Positions 1 through 6,196 of a stretch of DNA of 8,980 nt are shown here, piece after piece. Under the pieces are notes generated by a model, which saw only the letters and a list, made by a program, of their open reading frames with translations, ran no database searches and was not told the origin of the DNA. Source of the DNA: Clostridium sp. UBA5530 (GTDB taxonomy: Bacteria; Bacillota; Clostridia; Clostridiales; Clostridiaceae); the NCBI GenBank assembly GCA_002423705.1, contig DINW01000086.1, forward strand, positions 5,638-14,617. Direction: 5' to 3'. Position 1 is the stretch's first letter; each line of letters begins with the position of its first letter. The translations under genes and the position numbers were made by a program.

Positions 1-2
1 AT

Positions 3-794
3 AAGTTAAATGGAATCTCTGTATACAGTTATAAAAGGACAACTCCCCTATTAATTTTGGCTATACTATTTCTTGTTGTAGTTATAGGAATAGGAGGAGT
101 TAAGGGGATAAAAACTATTATGACTGTTATATTCACCATTGTGTGTATATTGTTTTTGATGCTGCCATTGATTATCAAAGGGGTAAGCCCTATCTTAGCA
201 TCTGTAATTATAGTTATTTTAAGCATAACTATGACTTTTATATTAGTATCAGGACTCAATAAAAAAAGTTTATCTGCAATAATTGGATCATTTATTGCAG
301 TAACTATAGCTGGAATAATTGCTTACGGATTTGGAAAGTGGGCTCATCTTTCAGGAGTTACCATGGAAAATGCAGAAAGTATAATGTATATATCAGAAAC
401 TTCTGGATTAAAGATAAATGGACTGCTATTTGCAGCAATTTTAGTATCTTCTTTAGGAGCAATAATGGATACAACCATGTCTATAGCATCATCTATGTTT
501 GAAATAGTGCAAGTTAATAAAGATATAGAAAAAAAAGAACTATTTAATAGAGCAATGAATATAGGGAGAGATATAATGGGTACCATGACTAATACCTTAA
601 TCCTTGCTTTTGTAGGTGGAGCCATAAATTTAATGATAATGCTATATGTAGCAAATATGTGGACTATACAGTTAATGAATTTAGATATTATAGGAACTGA
701 AATCATTCAGGGATTATCAGGAACCATAGCAATGATATTAGCTATACCAATAACTGCCATAGTAAGTATTTATTTTTGCAAAATTCAACATTAA
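3..794 (+). CDS. YibE/F family membrane protein, 3' part (5' end outside window)
   Basis: The reading frame is open from base 3 with no stop, so the gene begins before the window; 263 residues are visible. The visible part is a very hydrophobic polytopic membrane protein with about seven membrane segments. Two blocks match the YibE/F permease-like family: LGAIMDTTMSIASSMFEI (bases about 450-504) and GRDIMGTMTNTLILAFVGG (about 564-620), corresponding to the family's G-x-x-D and GRD...NTL.LA..G motifs. The missing N-terminus would normally hold one membrane helix and a short extracytoplasmic domain. A TTG at base 57 could serve as a start, but it has no good ribosome binding site and lies inside the conserved region. 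The substrate is unknown; the family is only presumed to transport something. No clear terminator separates it from folT, but folT has its own promoter, so co-regulation is uncertain. Confidence 0.85.
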   Translation, partial: KLNGISVYSYKRTTPLLILAILFLVVVIGIGGVKGIKTIMTVIFTIVCILFLMLPLIIKGVSPILASVIIVILSITMTFILVSGLNKKSLSAIIGSFIAVTIAGIIAYGFGKWAHLSGVTMENAESIMYISETSGLKINGLLFAAILVSSLGAIMDTTMSIASSMFEIVQVNKDIEKKELFNRAMNIGRDIMGTMTNTLILAFVGGAINLMIMLYVANMWTIQLMNLDIIGTEIIQGLSGTIAMILAIPITAIVSIYFCKIQH

Positions 795-809
795 ATTTAT
801 TAAATATTC

Positions 810-838
810 TTGAAAGGAAATATATGTTATGTTATAGT
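810..838 (+). promoter_or_regulatory. Sigma-A promoter for the riboswitch-folT transcript
   Basis: TTGAAA (810-815) and TATAGT (833-838) are separated by exactly 17 nt; each box is one base off consensus. The expected transcription start near 845 is about 15 nt before the aptamer, so the complete riboswitch would be transcribed. Confidence 0.7.
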
Positions 839-859
839 TGATATGTAATTTAATAGATA

Positions 860-957
860 GCAGAGTAGGCTTGTAAGCGTCAAGTGTTTGGTAGACGGGG
901 AGTTGTTGCCAAAACGAAAAGTTCTAAACTTACGATTTATTAGCCGCATCCCGCTGT
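860..957 (+). promoter_or_regulatory. Class I tetrahydrofolate (THF) riboswitch aptamer
   Basis: The sequence fits the THF riboswitch pattern. P1 is formed by GCAG (860-863) with CTGT (954-957). P2 is a 7-bp stem, 871-877 with 929-935. The conserved GCGTCAAGTG (878-886 region) follows P2. P3 is TTTGG (887-891) with CCAAA (909-913), followed by the conserved ACGAA (914-918). GGGA in the P3 loop (898-901) can form the pseudoknot with TCCC (949-952), and the CCGCATCC-like 3' block is present. The gene immediately downstream is a folate transporter S component, the usual target of this riboswitch class. Binding of reduced folate is expected to lower expression. Recognition comes from remembered consensus and manual pairing, not a covariance search. 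Confidence 0.9.
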
Positions 958-1018
958 GACATTATTTATGAGGGTTACCTCTGAATTTGTACAGCAAATT
1001 ATGGAAAAGGAGGTAACT
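953..1018 (+). promoter_or_regulatory. Expression platform: RBS-sequestering stem and competing hairpin
   Basis: GTTACCTC (974-981) is the exact reverse complement of GAGGTAAC (1010-1017), which contains the folT Shine-Dalgarno; G-U pairs at both ends extend the stem to 973-982/1009-1018. Separately, GCTGT (953-957) is complementary to ACAGC (991-995), and ACA (959-961) to TGT (988-990), giving an 8-bp stem with one bulge. Bases 954-957 are also the 3' strand of aptamer P1, so the second hairpin and P1 exclude each other. When formed, the second hairpin traps 974-981 in its loop, which should disfavour RBS sequestration. This implies THF bound = P1 formed = RBS hidden = off. The pairings are direct; the mechanism is inferred. 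Confidence 0.65.
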
Positions 1019-1021
1019 GCT

Positions 1022-1558
1022 ATGAATATACTATGTAAAAAATTTCAAGATTCCAGAAAGGAATTTAAAAGTGTAAGGTCTCTTGTGGGAGCATCCTTAT
1101 TTTTAGCACTAGATATAGTGCTGGTATTTGTAAGGTTAGATATAAGTCCAAGCCTTCAAATAGGTTTTTCTTTTATAGCTGTAGCATTGATGGGAATGAT
1201 GTACGGTCCTGTTGTAGCAGGGCTAGGTGCAGGCTTGGGAGACATTATTAAATTTGCTTTAAAACCTGCAGGGCCATATTTCTTTGGATTTACTTTAAAT
1301 GCTATTTTAGGTGGAGTTATATATGGGATATTTCTATATAAGAATAAAGAGAAACTTTTAAATATAGCTGCTGCCAAAACCAGTGTAAATATATTAATAA
1401 ACTTGGTTTTAAATACTTATTGGCTGTCTATACTATATGGAAAAGCCTTTACAGTAATGCTTATACCTAGAGTTGCAAAAAATATATTAGCATTGCCTAT
1501 AGAGATTTTCATATTGTACACTTTCATAAAGATAGTTAATAAAACTAGAAAAGTTTAA
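1022..1558 (+). CDS. folT: Folate ECF transporter S component (FolT)
   Basis: This encodes a 178-residue integral membrane protein, the typical size of an ECF-transporter substrate-binding S component, with about six hydrophobic segments. The block from GFSFIAVALMGMMYGP through GAGLGDIIKFAL and PAGPYFFGFTLNAILGGVIYG (residues about 43-101) is characteristic of the folate-family S component. Such proteins bind folates outside the cell and work with the shared EcfA/A'/T energizing module, which is not encoded here. The ATG at 1022 is chosen because AAAGGAGGT (1006-1014) sits 7 nt upstream. An in-frame GTG at 956 lies inside the riboswitch and has no ribosome binding site. The upstream THF riboswitch independently supports folate as the substrate. 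The gene has its own promoter and is monocistronic unless read-through from YibE/F occurs. Confidence 0.9.
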   Translation: MNILCKKFQDSRKEFKSVRSLVGASLFLALDIVLVFVRLDISPSLQIGFSFIAVALMGMMYGPVVAGLGAGLGDIIKFALKPAGPYFFGFTLNAILGGVIYGIFLYKNKEKLLNIAAAKTSVNILINLVLNTYWLSILYGKAFTVMLIPRVAKNILALPIEIFILYTFIKIVNKTRKV

Positions 1559-1560
1559 TA

Positions 1561-1692
1561 TTAAGTGAAACTTAATTTCATGTGGAGTTTGGACTCCACA
1601 TGAATGTTAATTGAACTTATCTAGGTTCGTAGCCGTTGTTATCTCCAACCTAAAGAAGGTGGAGTGTTACAGCAGGTAGACATAAGATAACA
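1561..1692. repeat. Structured non-coding element, first (long) copy
   Basis: This gene-free stretch between folT and the shared terminator is packed with inverted repeats. TTAAG-N5-CTTAA spans 1561-1575. TTCATGTGGAGT pairs with ACTCCACATGAA (1578-1604 region) around a TTGG loop, and weaker complementarity extends it to about 1563-1616. TGTTATCT (1637-1644) pairs exactly with AGATAACA (1685-1692), enclosing a second hairpin, 1645-1651 with 1657-1662, around an AAAGA loop. TAGGTT (1622-1627) could alternatively pair with AACCTA (1647-1652). The first 24 bases (1563-1586) recur at 3908-3931 with one mismatch, so part of it is a repeat. It could be a structured 3' UTR or small RNA ending at the terminator at 1698-1736, or a dispersed DNA repeat. 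No ORF with a ribosome binding site is visible. I do not recognise its family with certainty. Confidence 0.6.
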
Positions 1693-1697
1693 TCAAT

Positions 1698-1736
1698 AAA
1701 AAATGGATTTCTCATATATGAGAAATCCATTTTTTT
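1698..1736. terminator. Bidirectional intrinsic terminator between folT and the chemoreceptor
   Basis: A perfect 19-bp palindromic stem (1698-1716 with 1717-1735) begins with an A run and ends with a T run, so it gives a hairpin plus U-tract on both strands. It lies 8 nt beyond the chemoreceptor stop codon on the - strand and would also end the folT or 1561-1692 transcript on the + strand. Confidence 0.88.
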
Positions 1737-1743
1737 CATCAAT

Positions 1744-3750
1744 TTAAATCTTAAATTGGTTTACAATATGGTTTAAGGCTGTTGAAATCTCAGCAAGTTT
1801 CTTAGTAGTTTCACCTATGTTCATCATAGAAGAAGCTTGTTCTTCCATAGAAGCGGATACCTCTTCTGTAGCAGCGGCTGATTCTTGAGAAACTGCAGAT
1901 ATTCCTTCTATAGCAGATAAAACTTGATCTTTATCTGAATCAACTTTTTCAATATTTTCAACCAGTATATTTACGGAAGCTATTATCTCATGAATAGAAT
2001 TGGCAATGGTATCAAAGGACTCCTTAGATAAAGAAATAGATGTATTTACTTCTTTAGATACATTGCTAGATATATCCATGTTGTTCTTAGCTGTAGTTAT
2101 CTCTATTTGAACCTCAGAAATCATAGTAGAAATTTCTTTGGTAGATAAGGAGGTCTGTTCAGCAAGTTTTTTAATTTCCTCAGCTACAACTGCAAATCCA
2201 CGTCCAGCCTCACCAGCTCTAGCAGCCTCAATAGCAGCATTTAATGCAAGGAGATTTGTTTGTTCAGCTATGGATTGGATAGAAGCGACTATCTCATCTA
2301 TAGAACTAGATTTATTATATAGCACATCTATATTTTTGCCTAAGTTTTCAGTGATTTCTGAGTTCTCTTTAAACTTCTCTAAGGTTGATAACATGGAGGC
2401 TATTCCATCTTCACTTACCTTTTGGGTTTCAAGAGAGTGATTCTTCACTATGGCCACGTTATCGTTGGTAACCTTGATTTTTTCAACTAAGCTCATTAAT
2501 TTTTCCGACCCATTTTGTGCATCTGTTGCTTGATCTACAGAGCCCTTAGCTAATTCATCTATGGTTTTAGAGATAGCATCTATAGAATAAACTGTTTCTT
2601 CAGTTTCCTTATTTATTGATTGAGAAGACAGCTGCACATTATTGGAAGAATTTTTTAACTGTTCTATTATCTTTCTAAGTTCTTCTCTTAATTTAACTAC
2701 GGAAGACCCTATAACTCCTATTTCATCTTTGTAATTAAGTATAAAATCATAATCTTTATTATCAGTTAAATCTAAATCTTTAGTCTGATTAACCATTTCT
2801 GATATCTTTAGAATAGGATTAGATAATTTTTTACCAAAGATTAAAGCAAACAATGTTGAAATTAGTAAACAAATACATGCTATAGATATAAAGGCTATTA
2901 TTATTACATTTAAAGGTTTTTTAAATTCAGCCATAGGAACAGAGAATCCAACAGACCAATTTGTAGCGGGAATTATGGTTCTTGTAAACATCTTCTTTTC
3001 TTTATCATAATCCTCTAGAATTAAAGAGTTCTTACTTTTAGAATCCAATGAAGCTAAAGACTTTAATTTTCCATCTAAAACTTGTTCCAAGTTAAAGACT
3101 TTGTCTCCATTAGGAAGAAAATCTTTATTAGCATGAACCATAAAATTATTGTCTTTATCTAATAAAAAGCCTGTGCTGTTTTCTATTGGAGTAGCACTGT
3201 TAATTAAGGTAGTTATACTATCTAAATTTATATCAGCACCAACAACACCAATGATTTCATTATTCTTTTTTATAGGTTTACTTATAGTAATGACCATTTT
3301 TTTAGTTATAAAATCAGTATAAGGAGAAGAGTAAGTTAAATCATTGTTAGCCACTGTGTTTTTGAACCAGTCTCTTGTAGTGCAATCATAATTAGAAAAA
3401 TCTGATGAAGGATCACTAGAAATCATTGTTTTATCCTTAAGTCCAAGAAAAAGTGTCATTACATCTTCATTTTTTTTCACAGAAGTTTCAAGGTAACTCT
3501 CAATGTAGGCTGGGGAAAAATTATCATTATACTCAATAGAAAATCCAAGAGGATCTATAAAGGATACTTGAGATGAAAGCCAACCGTTTATAATCTCAGC
3601 ATACTTTTCAGAGGCCATGTTAATTTTGTTAGTAGCTTCTTCTGTTATAGTTCTATATGAAAAATAGTATCCGATGGAAGAGCATAATAGTATGCTTATA
3701 AGGCAGATTACGGATATACTGAGGACCAATTTTGATTTTATACTTTTCAT
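1744..3750 (-). CDS. Methyl-accepting chemotaxis protein with amino-acid-type dCache sensor
   Basis: This 668-residue transmembrane chemoreceptor has TM1 at about 7-29, an extracellular dCache domain at about 35-278, TM2 at about 281-305, a HAMP domain at about 306-360 (KDEIGVIG), and a methyl-accepting signalling domain with its tip at 496-534 (EQTNLLALNAAIEAARAGEAGRGF...). In the sensor, Y121, R126, W128, Y144, D146 and D173 occupy the positions and spacing of the dCache_1AA amino-acid-binding motif described for receptors such as Pseudomonas PctA, so an amino-acid ligand is likely. The tip should bind CheA and CheW. There is no C-terminal CheR-binding pentapeptide. The start is supported by AGGAGG 7 nt upstream (3758-3763) and a typical N-terminus. 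It is transcribed away from an amino-acid symporter and has a sigma-D-like promoter. Confidence 0.95.
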   Translation of the reverse strand: MKSIKSKLVLSISVICLISILLCSSIGYYFSYRTITEEATNKINMASEKYAEIINGWLSSQVSFIDPLGFSIEYNDNFSPAYIESYLETSVKKNEDVMTLFLGLKDKTMISSDPSSDFSNYDCTTRDWFKNTVANNDLTYSSPYTDFITKKMVITISKPIKKNNEIIGVVGADINLDSITTLINSATPIENSTGFLLDKDNNFMVHANKDFLPNGDKVFNLEQVLDGKLKSLASLDSKSKNSLILEDYDKEKKMFTRTIIPATNWSVGFSVPMAEFKKPLNVIIIAFISIACICLLISTLFALIFGKKLSNPILKISEMVNQTKDLDLTDNKDYDFILNYKDEIGVIGSSVVKLREELRKIIEQLKNSSNNVQLSSQSINKETEETVYSIDAISKTIDELAKGSVDQATDAQNGSEKLMSLVEKIKVTNDNVAIVKNHSLETQKVSEDGIASMLSTLEKFKENSEITENLGKNIDVLYNKSSSIDEIVASIQSIAEQTNLLALNAAIEAARAGEAGRGFAVVAEEIKKLAEQTSLSTKEISTMISEVQIEITTAKNNMDISSNVSKEVNTSISLSKESFDTIANSIHEIIASVNILVENIEKVDSDKDQVLSAIEGISAVSQESAAATEEVSASMEEQASSMMNIGETTKKLAEISTALNHIVNQFKI

Positions 3751-3788
3751 AAAATTACCTCCTAATAAAAAAACTTATATTTCATATA

Positions 3789-3815
3789 ATATCGTCGAAA
3801 TATCAAGAATATTAA
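3789..3815 (-). promoter_or_regulatory. Sigma-D (flagellar/chemotaxis) type promoter for the chemoreceptor
   Basis: Read on the - strand, TTAA (3815-3812), a 15-nt spacer, then GACGATAT (3796-3789) resembles the Firmicute sigma-D consensus TAAA-N15-GCCGATAT: three of four and seven of eight bases match, and the spacing is exact. The start site would give a leader of about 30 nt carrying the AGGAGG ribosome binding site. No comparably good sigma-A promoter was seen on this strand. Confidence 0.55.
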
Positions 3816-3874
3816 TACTTAAATAAGAAAAATAATAAAAAAAGTCAATTAACATCGACAAAAATAATGAATAC

Positions 3875-3904
3875 TAGACAAAAAAGGTGTAAATGAGGTA
3901 GTAT
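3875..3904 (+). promoter_or_regulatory. Possible sigma-A promoter for the symporter
   Basis: TAGACA (3875-3880) and TAGTAT (3899-3904) are 18 nt apart, matching consensus at five and four of six positions. Transcription would start near 3911, inside the repeated hairpin sequence, leaving a leader of about 80 nt. A weaker alternative is TTAACA (3849-3854) with TACTAG (3872-3877), spacer 17. Confidence 0.35.
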
Positions 3905-3907
3905 ATC

Positions 3908-3955
3908 AAGTGAAACTTAATTTCATATGGACCATTACATAAGATTAAGTGAAAT
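3908..3955 (+). repeat. Partial second copy of the 1561-1692 element, in the symporter leader
   Basis: Bases 3908-3931 match 1563-1586 at 23 of 24 positions, in the same orientation. The following sequence to about 3955 is a looser match to the 3' arm of the first hairpin (shared CCA...CAT...AA...TTAA...GAA order). The stretch can fold: ACTTAAT (3915-3921) pairs exactly with ATTAAGT (3944-3950), with interrupted pairing inside. The octamer AAGTGAAA occurs at both ends (3908 and 3947). The second half of the long element (1620-1692) is absent here. Confidence 0.55.
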
Positions 3956-3989
3956 ACAAAAGAAAATTGAATATATAGGGAGGAAACAA

Positions 3990-5519
3990 ATGACAGAAAT
4001 ATTTAACGCTATAAATAGTTTTTTTGATTTTATAGTTCCAATAGCTGATTTTTTATGGGAGTTTCCTACTAATATTAAGTGGTATGCTAATATACCTATA
4101 CTAGGTGGTTTTTCCTTGGCTATACTTTTATTGGTTGGAACTGGGCTTTACTTTACATTTAAAACAGCATTTGTACAGTGTAAAAAATTTAAAACTGGAA
4201 TAAATATATTAATGAAAAAGAATCAAGGAAAGGTAGGGGTGAGTCCATTAGCTTCATTTCTATTAAGCTCAGCTATGAGAATAGGGCCTGGAAACATAGT
4301 TGGAGTAACGGGAGCTATAAGTGTTGGAGGGCCAGGAACTTTGTTTTGGATGTGGCTTTCTGCATTTTTTGGTATGGCAACTGCTTTTGCTGAAGCTGTT
4401 TTAGCTCAGATCTTTAAAGAAAGGAAAGATGATGGGTTTGTAGGAGGATTACCTTTCTATGGGAAAAGAATATTGGGAAATAGGAGAAGCATAGGGATAG
4501 GGCTATCTATCATATTTATAATTTATGCATTATTTTGCATTCCAAGTCAAACTTTCAATATAATAACCAGCTTAGGATCTATAGCTGAAACCATTTCAGG
4601 GCGGACAATAGAAAGACAATCTATTATCTATTATATAATAGTTATAATTCTTATTATAACAGTGGCTGTTACAGTTTTTGGAGGAATAAAGAGAGTAACG
4701 AAAGTAACTGACAGATTAGTGCCGATAATGGCTATAATTTATGCCAGTATAACTTTAATAATAATAGCATTTAACTTAGATAAAATACCTTATTTTTTCA
4801 AAGCTGTATTTCAAGGAGCATTTAGGCCAGATGCCATATTTGGAGGAGCTTTTGGAGTAGCTTTAGCCCAAGGGATAAAGCGAGGACTTATGTCTAATGA
4901 GGCTGGCCAAGGAACTATAACTATGGCAGCTGCTGTAGCAAATAATAACCACCCAGTAGAACAAGGATTTGTTCAGGCCATAGGAGTATTTCTTGATACC
5001 ATGATTATATGTACTATGACGGGATTTGTTGTAGTTATGGCAAGTCTATGGACTGGAAATGGAGGAGTGCAATGGGAGGTAATAAGTGGTGCTAAGCTTA
5101 CAGTGTATCTAAAGTCACTGCAGTATTTAATGCCAGGAGTAGCCTTTGATTCTACAATCACTATAATAATATCCTTATGCTATACTCTGTTTGCATTCAC
5201 TACACTTATTGGAATGATATTATTTGCAGAAATATCAGGAAATTTTATATCCAGAAGTAAGAAGTTTATAACTTTTATTAGGTCCATAGGGGCTTTGATC
5301 TTTGTACCTTTTGGATGTCTTACAGTGCTAGCAGGATTAGAATTAGGGAATCTATGGTATATATCAGATTTAGTAAATATAATAGTGGTTTATGCTAACG
5401 TGCCCATATTGCTTTTAGGAAGTAATTTAGTATTCAAAGCATTAGATAACTATAATAAAACCAATGGAGGCAAATTTTGTTCATTAGATATAGGAATAGA
5501 AACTGAATATTGGAAATAG
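3990..5519 (+). CDS. Alanine/glycine:cation symporter (AGCS family)
   Basis: This 509-residue polytopic inner-membrane transporter has about ten or eleven hydrophobic helices, the usual AGCS length. It should couple uptake of alanine, glycine or a related small amino acid to sodium or proton entry. Family signatures are GPGNIVGVTGAISVGGPGTLFWMW (residues about 98-121, the usual GxGNIxGV block), GMATAFAEAVLAQ, GGLPFYG, GLMSNEAGQG (about 292-301) and HPVEQGFVQAIGVFLDT. The NEAG block reads SNEAGQGTITMAAA rather than the common FSNEAGxGSAP, suggesting a divergent subfamily, so the exact substrate is uncertain. The ATG at 3990 is preferred because AGGGAGGA (3978-3984) precedes it by 5-6 nt. An in-frame ATG at 3927 has no ribosome binding site and lies in the repeated hairpin. 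A terminator follows within 10 nt, so it is monocistronic. Confidence 0.93.
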   Translation: MTEIFNAINSFFDFIVPIADFLWEFPTNIKWYANIPILGGFSLAILLLVGTGLYFTFKTAFVQCKKFKTGINILMKKNQGKVGVSPLASFLLSSAMRIGPGNIVGVTGAISVGGPGTLFWMWLSAFFGMATAFAEAVLAQIFKERKDDGFVGGLPFYGKRILGNRRSIGIGLSIIFIIYALFCIPSQTFNIITSLGSIAETISGRTIERQSIIYYIIVIILIITVAVTVFGGIKRVTKVTDRLVPIMAIIYASITLIIIAFNLDKIPYFFKAVFQGAFRPDAIFGGAFGVALAQGIKRGLMSNEAGQGTITMAAAVANNNHPVEQGFVQAIGVFLDTMIICTMTGFVVVMASLWTGNGGVQWEVISGAKLTVYLKSLQYLMPGVAFDSTITIIISLCYTLFAFTTLIGMILFAEISGNFISRSKKFITFIRSIGALIFVPFGCLTVLAGLELGNLWYISDLVNIIVVYANVPILLLGSNLVFKALDNYNKTNGGKFCSLDIGIETEYWK

Positions 5520-5527
5520 AGGTATTA

Positions 5528-5570
5528 AAGAAGACTGTGTAGTATTAAAAATACTATGCAGTCTTCTTTT
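5528..5570 (+). terminator. Intrinsic terminator of the symporter gene
   Basis: An 18-bp stem (5528-5545 with 5551-5568, two G-U pairs) around a 5-nt loop ends in a T-rich 3' flank. It begins 8 nt after the symporter stop codon. Confidence 0.88.
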
Positions 5571-5590
5571 CATATGTAAGAAATTAAAGA

Positions 5591-5614
5591 GAGAACGTTT
5601 TGATTAATTGCGTA
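5591..5614 (+). promoter_or_regulatory. Weak candidate ECF-type promoter of the sigma/anti-sigma pair
   Basis: GAGAAC (5591-5596) followed by CGTA (5611-5614) resembles ECF sigma promoters with an AAC-containing -35 and a CGT -10, as expected for an autoregulated sigma operon. The 14-nt spacer is about 2 nt shorter than usual, so this is tentative. No convincing sigma-A promoter is visible between the upstream terminator and the gene. Confidence 0.25.
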
Positions 5615-5649
5615 TATAGGGGTGAAATGAAAATTGGGGAGGGAAGAAC

Positions 5650-6195
5650 TTGATAATTAGTGAAGATAACTTCATAGAAGAATTGAGAAATCGCAATGAA
5701 AGGGCACTAGATTATTTAATAGATAGATATGGCAATTTGCTACTAAAAGTTTCTTACTCTGTTTTAAATAATAGAGAGAGCAGCATGGAATGTGTAAATG
5801 ATACACTAATGAAAATATGGAATAATATTAACTATTTTAATGGGGAAAAGAGTAAGTTTACTACCTGGATTATAGTAATAGCTAAAAGAACGGCTATAGA
5901 TAGACTTAGAAGAGAAAAGAACATAAAAAATCATACAAACATAGAACACATGGTTTTTAAGGAAGATAACGATTTAGAACTACATGTTGAAAATAAAGAA
6001 CTAAGAGAAAAGATATTAAGATGTATAGACTCTTTGGATTGCATAACTAAGGAGATAATGTTAAGGAGATTTTTTATGGACGAATCTGTGAGCTCTATAA
6101 GTGAGAATCTTAAAATCTCACCATCGGCAGTGTCCAATAGAATATTCAAAGCAAAGAAAAAACTTAGTTTTATTTTTCAAAGGGAGGCCATGTGA
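5650..6195 (+). CDS. ECF-type (sigma-70 family) RNA polymerase sigma factor
   Basis: This 181-residue protein has the two-domain ECF layout. Region 2 covers about residues 18-90 (ALDYLIDRYGNLLLKVSYSVL, then ECVNDTLMKIWNNINYF and FTTWIIVIAKRTAIDRLRRE). Region 4 covers about 115-172 and ends in the helix-turn-helix VSSISENLKISPSAVSNRIFKAKKKL. It should direct RNA polymerase to a small stress- or envelope-related regulon. The start is TTG at 5650: GGGGAGGG (5636-5643) lies 6 nt upstream, an in-frame stop at 5623 leaves no ATG or GTG start upstream, and the next methionine falls inside region 2. The adjacent anti-sigma gene begins 1 nt after its stop, so the two are almost certainly co-transcribed and translationally coupled. 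Autoregulation is likely but not shown. Confidence 0.92.
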   Translation: MIISEDNFIEELRNRNERALDYLIDRYGNLLLKVSYSVLNNRESSMECVNDTLMKIWNNINYFNGEKSKFTTWIIVIAKRTAIDRLRREKNIKNHTNIEHMVFKEDNDLELHVENKELREKILRCIDSLDCITKEIMLRRFFMDESVSSISENLKISPSAVSNRIFKAKKKLSFIFQREAM

Positions 6196-6196
6196 T

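Noticed and set aside
956..1021. Upstream GTG start extending FolT by 22 residues
   Set aside because: The codon lies in the riboswitch P1 region with no ribosome binding site, whereas ATG 1022 has AAAGGAGGT 7 nt upstream.
1576..1604. Hairpin after folT as its terminator
   Set aside because: The stem is strong but is followed by ATGTTAATTG rather than a T run. The real terminator is at 1698-1736, so this hairpin is part of the structured element.
2138..2440. 100-codon open frame on the + strand inside the chemoreceptor gene
   Set aside because: It is antisense to the conserved signalling domain, has no family resemblance, and reflects codon bias of the real gene on the other strand. The same applies to antisense frames at 344-706, 6709-6963 and 7122-7328.
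3845..3855. Inverted match of TCAATTAACAT to the 3' arm of the 1561-1692 element (near 1602-1613)
   Set aside because: It is only about 12 AT-rich bases with an indel and in a different arrangement, so it could easily be chance.
3927..3989. Upstream ATG extending the symporter by 21 residues
   Set aside because: No Shine-Dalgarno precedes it, the ATG arises inside the repeated hairpin, and the added residues are polar and unlike the family N-terminus.
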